Assembly: GCF_000276665.1 (NCBI RefSeq)
Contig: NW_004955417.1
Location: forward strand, 12,244,236 to 12,308,235
Direction of reading: 5' to 3'
DNA: 64,000 nucleotides
From: Chinchilla lanigera
Lineage: Eukaryota; Chordata; Mammalia; Rodentia; Chinchillidae
Both the position numbers and the translations under genes were made by a program. The notes below the pieces were generated by a model that was not told the DNA's origin, did no database searches, and saw only the letters and a list, made by a program, of their open reading frames with translations. Positions 23,836 to 64,000 of this stretch are shown here, one piece after another (positions within the stretch are counted from its first letter, which is position 1; each line of letters begins with the position of its first letter).

Positions 23836-24278
23836 CAACAAAACATTACACTCCATTAAAATATCGTACAGCATTCTCAACTGTGTGTCCAGTCCTTCGT
23901 TAGGAAGGGGAGCCAGCATGGGAACGGACTGTCTTCCAAGTTTGAAGATTTCTACCTCCGTAACTGTAAGTCAATTTAGAAGCCACGGGAGACGAAGAGG
24001 CGGCACCGTAATAAAGGGCTCCCCTCTGCGGTCGCCCCAGGGCCTTTCCATCCAGTCCTTAGGGTCTCCCGCGGAGAACTTCCGCAGGAAGCCAGCTGAC
24101 ACCCAGGGCTCCGTTCCGCGCCCTTCCAGAGCCGCTCTCAAACAAGCATGGCCGCGCGTGGGCCCCGCGGGCAGCGAAACACACGAGGCAAACCCAAGCC
24201 CGGTGGACGGGCCCCCAGGCCCCAAAGAGCGCGCGAAACCCGAGCGCGGGCGGGGGGGGGCCTCGCCCTCGCTTTACC

Positions 24279-63663
<39,385 letters not shown>

Positions 63664-64000
63664 TAATTCTGGCTGTCACTTGAAGATGCTAACCTGCTCT
63701 GACTCCTGCCTGCCATAGTGAAAGTCACATCAGCTAGATTTTCCAGGAAAATGCCTTTCCAGAGAATTAAACACCCAGAGTATGAAGTAAATGTTTTGCT
63801 CTCAGACCTCAGTACATTTCCTGGGGCCTTAAAAAAAGAAAATATTGAATAATCAATGCCACACCAATAATGCTGTTCATTATTTCAGATCCTTTCACAA
63901 TCTTTCACCGCTGGTCTTTTTTTTTTCTCCTTTTATGGTCTGTTAAAAAAAATACGAGTAGCAGTGACACTGAAGTTTCTTAAAATGAGATTATTGGAAA

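Larger units (their letters stand above)
21891..24277 (-). other. MTERF3: MTERF3 intron 1
   Basis: Probable GT/AG intron of about 2.4 kb between the untranslated exon and exon 2. It carries three SINEs between 23.0 and 23.84 kb, and its 5' end lies inside the CpG island. About 21,890-23,020 is AT-rich with no recognised element. Confidence 0.6.

Overview
This is a stretch of a mammalian nuclear genome holding parts of two spliced, conserved genes arranged head to head. The 3' part of MTERF3 (mitochondrial transcription termination factor 3, also called MTERFD1) runs leftward from about 24.4 kb to the left edge. The first eight coding exons of PTDSS1 (phosphatidylserine synthase 1) run rightward from 24,785 and leave the right edge. 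Both genes were identified by reading exon translations and checking that GT/AG splice sites and codon phases join exactly across every intron. This gene pair is also adjacent and divergent on human chromosome 8q22.

The repeats point to a rodent that is not mouse or rat. There are many B1/Alu-like SINEs, many tRNA-derived ID-type SINEs and several SINEs that join a B1-like head to an ID-like tail. There are also ERVL-MaLR-type LTRs and a recurrent L1 3' end. A squirrel-related or beaver/kangaroo-rat lineage fits best, with beaver a guess only.

Layout: 1-137 and 4.2-21.9 kb hold MTERF3 coding exons 8 to 2 on the minus strand, with a probable untranslated exon 1 ending at 24,278. About 24.0-25.4 kb is a CpG island containing the shared promoter. 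PTDSS1 coding exons lie at 24.8, 37.4, 49.5, 50.9, 58.8, 60.5, 62.4 and 63.6 kb, and introns 1 and 2 are about 12 kb each. Two runs of N (17,378-18,028 and 29,475-29,688) are assembly gaps. The rest is intronic, much of it made of identifiable transposon relics.

The two proteins act in different compartments. MTERF3 is a mitochondrial nucleic-acid-binding protein of modular mTERF repeats that dampens mitochondrial transcription and supports mitochondrial ribosome assembly. PTDSS1 is a multi-pass ER membrane enzyme that swaps serine for choline on phosphatidylcholine. Their shared promoter is the only visible functional link.

I found no CRISPR array, operon, prophage or other exotic system. 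The items most worth a second look are an unidentified retroposed unit with a 174-codon ORF and degenerate tandem repeats just upstream of PTDSS1 exon 2, and a near-full-length Tigger/pogo transposon nested in an L1. Two further ones are a doubly nested LTR/L1 insertion with both target-site duplications visible, and a 45-nt symmetric PTDSS1 exon carrying residues reported to mediate product feedback inhibition.
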